Assembly (NCBI RefSeq): GCF_009017415.1
Contig: NC_092407.1
Coordinates: 372,001-436,000, forward strand
Reading direction: 5' to 3'
DNA: 64,000 nt
From: Aspergillus flavus
Taxonomy: Eukaryota > Ascomycota > Eurotiomycetes > Eurotiales > Aspergillaceae
This document shows, piece after piece, positions 54,972 through 64,000 of the stretch. Within the stretch, counting starts at the first letter, position 1. Every line of letters begins with the position of its first letter. The notes beneath the pieces are model-generated. The model did not search any database and was not told the DNA's origin. It was given only the letters and a program-made list of their open reading frames with translations. Made by a program: the position numbers and the translations under genes.

Positions 54972-57379
54972 TTAAGTCTCAAAGTCGCAAGACCAGCAAT
55001 CTGATATAATGTCCCCATGAAATTGCATTAAATTTTGGATTGCCATACCTGATGCCAGTGCTCCACCAATCGTAGCAGCAAGCGAAACAAGGCCCTTCAT
55101 GATGGTGTCGATATGTTGTTTCCAGGTGGAGTCAGCATGGGGACTTAGGGATCTGTCTTTCGGTGTGCTCTCGCCACAAGGCGGATGTAACTGCATATCA
55201 AGTATAGCCTCGATAGCTTTTTGGAAGGTAGCCGCTACCAGTGTAGGGGTGATATGGTAAGAGAGTATTGAGGCCTCAGCACTAACGCCGTTCTGGAGGT
55301 TGAAAACCTTCTCAAAAGGCAGCGAGAGCACACACTGTGCTGTCCGTGTTACTGATAAAGCAGCCTCCTCGTTGTATGTTTGTAATTTCGAGAAGATACT
55401 GTGGCTGCAAGGTTGGTTTAACCCAGTCCTAGTCGGGTTCAAAGTCTCCATGAGAACAAAGACACCGAGATTCCAGAACATCGCAATCGAGACTGTTTGA
55501 GACTAATTAGTATGGTGGTTGAATTAAACACATTTAAGGTAGTCATGGCCATATGAGTGACGCACCAGAAGACAATCTTGAACGCATGGAAAGGAATCCA
55601 AGATTCTCTATACAGTAGTCCAAGAAAGAGCCAAAAACTTCCTTGAATCTACCCACCGCCGTGATCGTCGAGGTTACATCCGCTGATAGGTTTGGACATA
55701 ATTCAATGTCATTCTGGATCGAGCTAAAGAGGAAGCCTTTTATTGCAACTACTTGTTTCCAGACACGGAAGGCCTCCGCAGCTGCTGCGCGACATATACC
55801 GGGCACACTATTATCAAAGTCTCGATTGAAGCCCTGATCAAAGACATAAGGCGATATTGGCTCGTATCCGGAAGAAGTCGCTTGACCTAAGAGATAGTCA
55901 GCAAAGAATTGGTGTTTAAGATACGGCCTAGTTACCTTTGTCATTACCCGAAACGTCGGAAAGCTTGCAGACGTGATCTGCTGTGAGTGCTGCCCCTATA
56001 TCACGGACATGACTACACCATCGCACCACACTCAGGCTAGCTTCCATAATAGTACCATATGTAGAATGCGGTCCCAGGTTCAAGCAGTATTGCTCAACAA
56101 GCCCAGCCAAGCAATTCAGCTTCTGCAGCCCCGCATCAAGGAATTCATGCGCTACGAGAGTCTCACCGCTCACCTTCGCTGGAATAGAAATACCGTCGAA
56201 CATTAAGATCGCATATACAACTCTGAAGGATTGAACAGAAAGCGCATTTTTAATGAGTGATCGCGCCTGGAACCAACTGTCATAGAAGGCGTCCATCGGT
56301 GAGTTGCGTGGCGTGTCTCTGCCAATCGGACTGTTATAGTTGGTGGTTGATTGAACTCCAGTGGGAGAATCGGCAGAAGATAGCCACTGAAGTGAGAATG
56401 CTCTGAGCACCGCTTTCAAAACAGCGTCTGACTTTCTCCGAGCGGAGACAGTCAGTCTGTTACCATAGAGATCGCTGAAATGATCTAGGAAACGAATAGT
56501 GCCCAATATTGTCATTCTGTGGCTGATATCCTGCGCCATAGACCCTGGTTGTTGAGATGAGGGACCGGAAGTGATCAAGGACATATCCGATTGAGATATT
56601 GAAGAGGGGGTCTTAGGTAGGTTTTCAGTTGATAGAGGGTCTAGTTGCACAGGCTTTTGGTCCTGGGGGCTATCACCACCATCTTCCTCCAGCTGATAGC
56701 GATGTCCAGGTTTGTATAAATTGCATTCATAGCCTATGAACCTGGACGCGCAACCTGTGACGATCGTATCATGAATACGGACCAGGCATTCATCAAGAAT
56801 TGTTGCGTTCAGTTTAGAATTGAGCAGGTAGACAGGACTGCTAGGCAAGCTGCCAATGCTAAGCTGATAGTTAAGCAGAACAGGGCGCTGTATCGTGTCC
56901 GAGCAATGTGTCACAGGGGAAGTAACAATCTCATCATCATGTCGAGCTGGCCTTGGGGTATCCACAAGTATGTCGGGAAACTCCATGCTATATAGAGTAG
57001 ATGTAGAATTCTCATCAAAGCAATGATCAAGGTCAATGTTAACCCACGAAGCCAAAATGTCCTGATCTGCTACAGGGTGCATTGGTGGTTGGCTCTCATG
57101 GAATGTATCAATCGCATTCTCTAGAGTGCTGGTTGATCCATCGCCTTCCCCAAACAAATTAGCCCTTGATGCATATCGCCTGCGACTCCTTCGCGTTGTT
57201 ACCCGTGGGTGAGACCGGACAAAATCAAAAGTGCAAGGTGACCCTATGCGATTGCAATTAGTGCATACTGAGGGAACCTCTCCCTCTTTACCAGGCGGCA
57301 AGCAGCAACGCCGTTTCGATCGTCGACATGCGTCGCAACTTGAATACTGGCGCCTCGAGGGTGCAGTCGAAAGCGTCAT
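54972..57379 (-). CDS. Zn2Cys6 transcription factor with AlcR-like wide-spaced cluster
   Basis: Exons 57379-55936, 55886-55566 and 55492-54972 (introns 49 and 73 bp) give 761 residues. The cluster uses Cys15, Cys18, Cys25, Cys39, Cys42 and Cys49 (SSCDACRRSKRRC then VCTNCNRIGSPC). Thirteen residues separate the third and fourth ligands, where most Zn2Cys6 proteins have 5-9; the alcohol regulator AlcR has 16. An extra Cys26 directly follows Cys25. The Arg-rich segment TTRRSRRRYASR after the cluster may extend DNA contact. The rest is helical without a canonical Fungal_trans motif that I recognise. Intron junctions restore GNDKGQATSSGYEP and SRLSSVSIAMFWN. The target genes may be the flanking methyltransferase and hydrolase. 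Confidence 0.85.
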
Positions 57380-57754
57380 CTGCGCCGATGATATAGAACC
57401 TGCAATATTTCCCGTTTATCTATCGCTAAGAGAGCACAAATGGTGATATTGCAGTAGTAGGATGAATATAGAAGAAAGTTTAGATTAGATTTCCTTCGGA
57501 ACAAACCGGGCATCTGGCCGATCTGGTCAGGTGACATGCCCTATCGCCACTTTTTATACATCAATATGTCGTCGATATCTGCAATCGATTCTATATTGTA
57601 TTGTGAATTGTCGGAAATTCTAGGAAGAGCATTGTACGAAGTCTGCCCAGTTTGGTACACACTTGAAAATCAGGCTAGTCCACTTGGTAGGCTCACGGAT
57701 ATATTGCATGGCAATCTATACACCCATCGTCTAGGTAAAACGTTCTTTCACCCG
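57380..57754. other. Regulator promoter region
   Basis: A 375-bp spacer upstream of the AlcR-like gene and downstream of the hydrolase stop. No coding sequence or clear operator was found. Confidence 0.5.
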
Positions 57755-58638
57755 CTATATGTTCTCTCCAGCAGCCCGACGAATACAATCAACGACAAAA
57801 GTCGGGTTGCTTAAAAACGGCGAATGTCCCTCTTGGCATCTTTCAACGTGGAAAACACCATCGCCCTGAGCAATCATTCTCTCTTGATACGATAATGCTA
57901 GGGCCTTGTCGTTCTCGCAGACGATGTATGTACTAGGAATCTCGCGGTAGGCCGTGTAAGTGACAGGTACAGTCAGAGGGCCCGTTGGGAATGATCCCAG
58001 GAGCTCCACCGCCTCATCCACATCTTTGGGATCGCAGCGATTATAAAAGATATCTCGAATGATGTCCTTATCTAGGAGCATCGCTCCATCCTAACATGGT
58101 AACACCAATAATCAGCACCTATATTTAAAGCAAAGAGAACATCGTAATTCAATGGCATAGAGTTTATCCATCATACCTCTGTGAAACGCATACCGCCGTA
58201 CTTGGCCTGTAACTCCTGGCGTTGCCGCTCCAACTCCTCTTCCTCGGGGGTCTGGGGCTGGATCTGACCGACATGAGTCTGGCCCTCAGGAAGCGCCATA
58301 GCACACATGTAGATCAGTCGCACAACACCGCCCTTTAAACCCTGTTTCTCGCGTGCTTCCTTGCCCAACCCTTTCACGGCCTCGGACATGGCAACCCCGC
58401 CAAACGAGTGAGCGACCGCAATGACATCATTGCCATTGTCAAGGCTCTTCAGGATAACCTCACGGACGGCTTGGGCATCTTGATCCCAACTGGCATGGGG
58501 AGGGCTGGAATTCACAGACGGTAATGTCACGCCGACAGCTTCGTAGTTGAACTTTGCCAGACCATCAATGAGGTATTTGTAATGTTTCGGGCAATGCCAC
58601 GAGCCCGGCACGATTACAATAGTAGGATTGTTAGCCAT
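57755..58638 (-). CDS. Alpha/beta hydrolase (AB hydrolase-1 family)
   Basis: Exons 58638-58177 and 58090-57755 (86-bp intron, GTATGA...GTTAG, phase 0) give 265 residues. The oxyanion region is VPGSWHCPKHY, the nucleophile elbow is VAHSFGGVAMSEA (Ser78), the Asp is in YIVCENDKALAL, and the His is in CQEGHSPFLSNP. There is no signal peptide, and a charged Glu/Gln-rich cap (TPEEEELERQRQELQAKYGG) follows the core. This fold family includes small cytosolic esterases/lactonases with bacterial-like homologs. The substrate is unknown. It is the third gene of a same-strand trio with an AlcR-like regulator and a methyltransferase. Confidence 0.88.
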
Positions 58639-59919
58639 CTTGGTATCTTTTAGACAAAGAGGGGAGGATATGGCTTGTAATGACTGGGCGAGTAAAGAAT
58701 TGAGAATTTGGGTGACTCGAACGGGTGACGAGAAGAGCTAAATAGTTTGAGGGAATACCATCGGATCCGCAGCAGAGTGTAATGTTACAGCGGAGCCGAC
58801 GAGGAACATCGGAACCGATAGCCATTTGCACCTTTGAAGCTTAGCATTTTAGCTTCAGACCACCCTGCAGAAGGAGTGGTGATGCGTATAGACAGAGGTA
58901 TGTAATTATAAGAGAAATTTATCGAAGGTTTGAGTCGTACTCGCTCATCATTTGGTTTGTATTGTCTTGTGTAGACTAGACCCGGGATATCGGAGAGGCG
59001 TACTGCACACAAATCAAAGTCAGTCTATGCTAAGTCGACACTTACGCTTCCAACGATATTCATATTTCATTGCATTCCATTCCTCTTTAAAAAAAAATAC
59101 CGTTACAAATTTCACTACTGTGGAATAGTATAGGTCGTTACTATACGTATTGTATCAATGTGGCAATGTAGCAGATAAATCTGTACATCTTGAATGGACC
59201 TCTCTCGATAGAGATGAAATATTTCTGCCCCCCATATATGAAATACGTATAAAGCAATGATGAAGCTCATTAATGATACTAACGTTAGCCTGAAACCAGG
59301 AAATCTCAGTTGTTCTGTGCGACCATAGTATCAAAATATATAAACGATTATGATACGTCGATAAACAGCACGCTGTATAGTATGAGGGTAGTAATGATCG
59401 GATCAAATTGATAAAGCGGCTTAACTTCTTATTGTTTCACTTTAGGACATTTGAGACACTGTCCTTATGAGACCAAGGTCAAAGGGCCCTGACTTCTTTG
59501 TATCCCCTTTGATATAAAGCCTCACGACCGTCTCACCATGTCAGGGTTCTGGAAATATGATCAACTGGTTATACTCTACTGAAACTATGGAAAAGCTCGA
59601 GTTCCTCAGAAAGAAGTGTATGTCCCATCCAACATCCCTAAGGGTGAAAATACCAATGCCTTTCGCCATCATCAATAGCGGCTCAAACAAAAGCAACGCA
59701 ATGCTTGGTTATAGGACATGGTAGCGCGTCCCGAGGGAATAATATCACTGACAAATAAAACTCTATAGGTTGTGGCGTATATTAAGCGGCTCGAGCAAGA
59801 CAACATACAACAGGAATATCAAGCAAGAAATTGCCAGCATAGAGCATTTCTGGGAGAGTTTCTGATACGATAGTGTCGTGCCTGGGGAATTTGTGTCTGT
59901 TCACAGTGAAATTATATTG

Positions 59920-60264
59920 ATGGCAAACAAAGCGTTCGGACGAGCAAATTGGAAGTTTTGGGGCTCACATGAAATTTTAAGGGAAAGCAGTTGCCAATTC
60001 GAGGAACATGGAAAGTATTTCGAAGAATGGAAGCTCGAAGTTAGGTCGCGAATGATTGTCGAGCGTAACAGAAAGAGGGTTGATGGGTTCGCGGAAAACA
60101 AATTCCAGAAGGTCGTGCCAGCTAGAACAGATAACAGACAATGGTGCAAAGAGTCCGCCTTTCGGAAAGCTGATGATGAGGCGTTGTTGAATGCCCTCGA
60201 GAATTTTGGTGATGTTTATCCAACAGTATCGCAAGCTTTAGAAGGACATAAGTTACGTAACTAG
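59920..60264 (+). CDS. Hypothetical small protein, doubtful
   Basis: A plus-strand frame of 114 residues from the ATG at 59920, rich in charged residues and helical in character (ERNRKRVDGF, DDEALLNALENFG). No family is recognised. Upstream, other frames encode similar charged helical pieces (for example MEKLEFLRKK near 59588 and RLEQDNIQQEYQARN near 59792). It could be the last exon of a multi-exon or decayed gene, but I could not join the pieces with convincing splice sites. Confidence 0.3.
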   Translation: MANKAFGRANWKFWGSHEILRESSCQFEEHGKYFEEWKLEVRSRMIVERNRKRVDGFAENKFQKVVPARTDNRQWCKESAFRKADDEALLNALENFGDVYPTVSQALEGHKLRN

Positions 60265-61444
60265 ATGAGCCAGTGTCTGTCTTCTTGGTACTGATGACTT
60301 TGGTATTATGGCAATGTATGGTGGTGATGCTGCTGTTCCTCATGTACGAGCGATTGTGTATGATGTATTTCTTGTAGCGAAAATCATATGTCGGATATTG
60401 TCTTTTAGGATGAATATTCTAGTGACGTATAAGTATACCATAGCTCAAGTCTACATACTTATATCACTGTAGATACGATCGTCAGTCCGAGTTCATATTA
60501 TACATTATCTACATATTATTGGGTTCAAGGACTGCAGAAGGCCTTATGTCTCTCTTCAAATGTAAATAATTTCGCAATTTCTAGCTCGACAAGTATTCAT
60601 TAGCCGACTGCATCTATGCAAGATATATCATGGTTACCAGAATTATGTCACCAATCATTCAACTGTCCACCAGCTATCATTGATGCGTCACTCGAAGATG
60701 GATCAGAGCTCAAGCGAAAATAAATGGGAAGGCAGAATACTTGCCTTACCTATGACAGTAAAGACTGTTACAAGGGATTGCAAATAGGCTAACCTCAGTA
60801 TACCCCAATCAGCCCTACAACTTAGGTCCAAACCAACCCCACCTACCATAATCTGGAAGCGGTTATTAACCTCCACAGTAGAATGGACCCTGATTTATAA
60901 ATTAGCTTGGGACATGAAGAAACTAAGCTTAATTAACTAAGCAGGGGCTCCAGAACGTGACGTAGCCCAGGCAGCTTGAAGAACATGATACCTGTGAGCA
61001 TGTATATATCACCAATCTGATCATTTTCAATGTTATGATCTTAGATCAATATGTAACGATCGATTAATCCATTGTTATTATTCACTTTGCAGGATTTAAC
61101 TAAACTGTGGGTTTTCTAAACATTTGCATCTGGACTTCGAAGATTTATTCCCAGATTAATGTATTGAATTAGGCTTAAATAAAATATCTCTTGTGACTGG
61201 ATTTGAAAGTCGCCGGCTTCCGGCTCGTGGGATTATGTTCTTGTCCCTAAATCCCGAATTATTTGTATCAATATAAGCGCGTTCTAGACCACATCCACTT
61301 CATGTCACTATATATCCCGAGCCATTATAGCATATCCTAAGCCTTGTTTTAATCGGCGATTGATGATGGCGTTGGTCATAAGCATGAGAATGACATGACA
61401 TGATGTCAAGTGCATGATCCCTTTCGGCCGACTGAACAGACACG

Positions 61445-61491
61445 AACCTTCTCGGACGATAAGATTTTTATCGCCCGAGGAGAGTAAGGTT
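61445..61491. repeat. Imperfect palindromic hairpin
   Basis: CTCGGACGATAA (61451-61462) pairs with TTATCGCCCGAG (61468-61479) with one mismatch around a 5-nt loop. Outer arms AACCTT (61445-61450) and AAGGTT (61486-61491) also pair, with a 6-nt bulge on one side. It contains GATAA and CGG/CCG triplets. It sits about 480 bp beyond the stop codon of the sulfide:quinone oxidoreductase, in non-coding DNA. Confidence 0.7.
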
Positions 61492-61962
61492 GAATAACGA
61501 CCGGTATAACCACGGAATAAATGTTGAAAAGTACGAAAGATGATAGTTCGAAGTAATCTATACTATACTATGTAGGTCTTTTAAGCTATCAATCTCCGTT
61601 CCCCGCAAAAGTGCGCGGGGAATATGAGGGTTCGGAAGAGAAAAATGAAGGAAGCGGGTTTAATGTGGTTCGGCAAGCCGTCCAGGGTTCTCGGCCGTAG
61701 TTGGACCCACCCAATGACAGGTCCGATTTCGGCTACCAAATGACGTGATTTGAAAATTTGGAGGAGCAAGAAGTCGAACATCGAAGGGTAAAAATCAAAA
61801 GAAATTGGGAAAGGGGGGTCATTGTTGGAGGCGACAGGAGCAAGTTATACAATTTTGTAGGATAGTATGAACATAGATTGTAAAATGTAATTTTCGCTAA
61901 TTTTGAAGCTTCCAGTATTTGTTTATCTCAAGAAGTATAGTACACACGAGCTCCAGGCTCTT

Positions 61963-63306
61963 CTAGTTAACCCAACCCTTAGGACCGCCCCATTGGCCCT
62001 TGACCATGGATTGGTAGTACACCCAAGGGAAGAAGTCTTTCTTCAGATGATAGAATGCACGGCGAGGAGTGGCTTGGTCGATACCGAACAGGTTGCCAAA
62101 AGTCTCCTTGGGCTGCCCGCCGTACTTGAATTCAGCCAAAAGAACCTTGCCGTACTCAGTCAGCAGAGGACAGGAAGTATAACCGTCATAGTTTCCTTCG
62201 GGCTCCTTGCCTTCCATTGTGGAAAGCAAACCACGAACAAGAATGGGTGATTGGGAAGTAATTGCGGCCGCCGTCTTGGCTGTAGGAAGACTGGAGCCAT
62301 CACCCGCAGACCAGACGTTAGAGAATTTCTTGTGACGCAGGGTGCTATCATCGACATCGACAAAACCAGCCTCGTTCGCTAGAGGGCTGTTCTTGACAAA
62401 TGCGTGGGGTCCCATCTTGGGTACAACATGCAACAGATCGAACTGCTTCTTGACCTTCTCCTGACCATCGAGACGAGCAAAAGTGGCTGTGTTGCCTTCG
62501 ATGGCGACGAGGTCATGCTGGAAGAGTCCCTCGACGCCCCTTTCCTTCCGCAGAGCCTCAAGTGTAGCACTGTACTTGGGCACACCAAACATGGCCGGGA
62601 GAGCAGTGGCAAAGCTGATATTGATAGCAGAACTGGAGGGGTTGCTGGGATCGTACAGGCCGGCTCTCTTCCAATGGTCCAATGCGAGCCACATGACCTT
62701 TTGCGGCGCACCTGCACATTTGATCACACCGGCAGGTTGGGTGAAAAGAGCAACACCTTTCTCGAGTTTTTGGACAGTGCGGAAGACTTTGTCGCAAGTG
62801 TTGTAACCATAGATAGTAGAGACAAGAGAGTCGGGAGACTCCAGAGCCTCGGGCAGACCCTCAATGCTACCATAGTTGATGTTAATGCCGGGAACCACAA
62901 CCAGCTGTTCATAGTTGACCTTGTCGCCATTACCAAGAGTGACAAGATTCTCCTCAGGGGAAAACGTGGACACGCTGTCGTTGTAGAATTTGAGCTTAGG
63001 GTCGACCAGACTGTTCATTGGCCTGCGCAACTCCTCCTTGGTTTTAAGACCACCGCCAACTAGAGTCCATCCGGGCTGATAATGATGCCACTCTGCAGGG
63101 TCGATAACAGCAATATCGTCTTGAGTAAATTTGCCAGAGTGAAGAAGCTGATGGCTGATAGACAGACCAGCCGTACCACCACCAACTACCACGACCTTGT
63201 GGTTCCGAGAAGCAGAGCTCACTGGTGAAGCTGTTGCGAAATTGCGTGCTGCTGGAGCTTTTTGGGCAGCAGCGCAAGCTGCCGACGTTACTCGAGTGCG
63301 GAACAT
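61963..63306 (-). CDS. Mitochondrial sulfide:quinone oxidoreductase (Hmt2-like)
   Basis: An intronless frame of 447 residues. The first ~30 residues (MFRTRVTSAACAAAQKAPAARNFATA) form a mitochondrial presequence with an RNFATA-type cleavage region. The FAD-binding motif is VVVVGGGTAGLS (residues 38-49), followed by the type II/SQR-like sequence WHHYQPGWTLVGGGL. KCAGAPQKVMWLALD carries the redox cysteine expected in the active site, and FSNVWSAGDGSSLPTAKTAAA is the second FAD motif. The C-terminal FPWVYYQSMVKGQWGGPKGW helix is amphipathic and membrane-associated. It oxidises sulfide to persulfide or polysulfide and reduces ubiquinone, detoxifying H2S. The fission yeast homolog Hmt2 is linked to heavy-metal tolerance. 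Confidence 0.95.
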   Translation of the reverse strand: MFRTRVTSAACAAAQKAPAARNFATASPVSSASRNHKVVVVGGGTAGLSISHQLLHSGKFTQDDIAVIDPAEWHHYQPGWTLVGGGLKTKEELRRPMNSLVDPKLKFYNDSVSTFSPEENLVTLGNGDKVNYEQLVVVPGININYGSIEGLPEALESPDSLVSTIYGYNTCDKVFRTVQKLEKGVALFTQPAGVIKCAGAPQKVMWLALDHWKRAGLYDPSNPSSSAINISFATALPAMFGVPKYSATLEALRKERGVEGLFQHDLVAIEGNTATFARLDGQEKVKKQFDLLHVVPKMGPHAFVKNSPLANEAGFVDVDDSTLRHKKFSNVWSAGDGSSLPTAKTAAAITSQSPILVRGLLSTMEGKEPEGNYDGYTSCPLLTEYGKVLLAEFKYGGQPKETFGNLFGIDQATPRRAFYHLKKDFFPWVYYQSMVKGQWGGPKGWVN

Positions 63307-63674
63307 GTCTAGAAATGAATGGTGCTCAACGGAAAATGATAATTAGCTTGTAAGAAAAAAAGTAGTTAAAAAGACAAACGGCAAGATCACTTTAAAAAGA
63401 ATGGGAGAATGGCCGTCGGTGGTGAATGGAGTAACACCGGGGAGCGATGGATAAGATTATCAAGAAGGCGGAACAAGTTTGATCGCCGACTGCTCTTTAT
63501 GTACCTGACAGCACGTGGACCGGTCGGCGAAGAATCGGACGGTCGCAGCGCTTGCCACTTCCCGCATTCGGTGGACCCCGGGAACCCTAACTTGGATAAC
63601 CTTAAGTATTTGTAAATCCCCTTCTCTGTACATATCCCATGCTTTCTAATGTTCCATCATAACACAAAATCATC
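63307..63674. promoter_or_regulatory. Shared divergent promoter region, SQR and edge gene
   Basis: A 368-bp region between the divergent start codons at 63306 and 63675. No gene is seen within it. Specific sites could not be identified. Confidence 0.45.
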
Positions 63675-64000
63675 ATGAACTCCCTTAGAGCTTCCCAGGC
63701 TGCTTTGGGCTCACTTGAGCCAATGGCCAACTCGATCCGAGCCACAACTCTTAGGAGGCCGCTCCGTTCTCTTTGCCAACATGCCAATATGAGGGCCTCA
63801 TATACCACCAAAACCTACTATTTACCCATCAGTGCTGATTTTCGAAGAGCTTCACTGAAAAACAAGTTGGATGAAAGACGTACATTATCATGTAATAACT
63901 CACCGTCTTCACGCTCTATTACGACCAAAATCCCACAAGCTGTGGCCCGAGGCCGAGCTTCGTACAGCACGGAAGCCACCGCGGCCGGGGAGCCTACCAT
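63675..64000 (+). CDS. Partial gene at the right edge, probably mitochondrial
   Basis: From the ATG at 63675 the frame stays open for 108 codons to the window end. The encoded segment is rich in Arg, Ser, Thr and Ala and poor in acidic residues (MNSLRASQAALGSLEPMANS, then LRRPLRSLC, SRSITTKIPQ and RGRASYSTEA). This matches a long mitochondrial targeting sequence, with a likely cleavage near RASYSTEA. An intron may start at a GTACAT near 63880, so the exact exon structure is open. The functional domain lies outside the window. It is divergent from the sulfide:quinone oxidoreductase. Confidence 0.55.
   Translation, partial: MNSLRASQAALGSLEPMANSIRATTLRRPLRSLCQHANMRASYTTKTYYLPISADFRRASLKNKLDERRTLSCNNSPSSRSITTKIPQAVARGRASYSTEATAAGEPT

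Larger units (their letters stand above)
58639..61962. other. Gene-poor 3.3-kb region
   Basis: Mostly AT-rich DNA. The only coding candidate is the low-confidence frame at 59920-60264. A palindromic hairpin lies at 61445-61491. The last 350 bp are the 3' flank of the sulfide:quinone oxidoreductase gene. No tRNA, repeat family or transposon signature is recognised elsewhere. Confidence 0.5.

Noticed and set aside
62404..63063. Open frame of 219 codons on the plus strand
   Set aside because: It is antisense to the sulfide:quinone oxidoreductase, with no domain or start context of its own.
1..64000. CRISPR arrays, bacterial operons, riboswitches and phage elements
   Set aside because: The intron-rich gene structures and fungal families show this is a eukaryotic chromosome, and no regularly spaced repeat array was seen.

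Overview
The window is nuclear DNA of a filamentous ascomycete, most likely a eurotiomycete of the Aspergillus/Penicillium type. Nearly every gene is split by 45-100 bp GT-AG introns with fungal branch sites (CTAAC/CTGAC-like). The families are typical of that group: Zn2Cys6 regulators, DHA1/DHA2 MFS pumps, a DUF6594 protein, GPI-anchored proteins and mitochondrial Tim23. Exon structures were read from the sequence by requiring reading-frame continuity, splice consensus and family motifs. No similarity search could be run.

Left part (1-15.6 kb). Two nearly identical tRNA-Ser(AGA) genes lie in inverted orientation at 1.2 and 2.1 kb, followed by a GPI-anchored secreted protein. From 4.9 to 15.6 kb comes an accessory-looking block: an NmrA-like reductase, a SAM methyltransferase, a Zn2Cys6 regulator divergent from a DHA2 efflux pump, an alpha/beta hydrolase of the mitochondrial ABHD11/IMO32 kind, and a DHA1 pump. 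The shared regulator/pump promoter carries a perfect inverted repeat with CGG/CCG ends, a plausible operator. No polyketide synthase, NRPS or terpene cyclase is visible, so this looks like a small modification/export or detoxification module rather than a classical biosynthetic cluster.

Centre (15.6-31.4 kb). A broken C2H2-regulator-like reading frame (16.4-16.8 kb) is followed by housekeeping genes: branched-chain amino acid aminotransferase, a lysophospholipid acyltransferase-like protein with altered catalytic motifs, a class 3 lipase, a small hypothetical gene, a DUF6594 membrane protein, dihydroxy-acid dehydratase (with a CCG-N4-CGG Leu3-type site upstream) and a Ser/Thr kinase. Two branched-chain amino acid enzymes thus lie within 11 kb.

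Gene-poor stretch (31.4-41 kb). One cytochrome P450 gene, a tRNA-Ile(AAT) and a short Cys-rich protein with a GPI-like tail are surrounded by long non-coding DNA.

Right part (41-64 kb). A secreted GH20 hexosaminidase, Tim23 divergent from a 1682-residue Trm732/THADA-type tRNA-modification scaffold, and a membrane-anchored low-complexity protein with a 66-bp tandem repeat come first. A second accessory-looking trio follows: a methyltransferase, an AlcR-like wide-spaced Zn2Cys6 regulator and an alpha/beta hydrolase. Then come a gene-poor 3.3 kb with a palindromic hairpin, a mitochondrial sulfide:quinone oxidoreductase, and the 5' end of another probably mitochondrial gene running off the edge.

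I did not find a clearly new biological system. The best leads are the divergent regulator/pump operator at 9.5 kb, the acyltransferase with both signature motifs changed, the AlcR-like regulator trio at 54-58.6 kb, and the palindromic elements at 13.4 and 61.45 kb.
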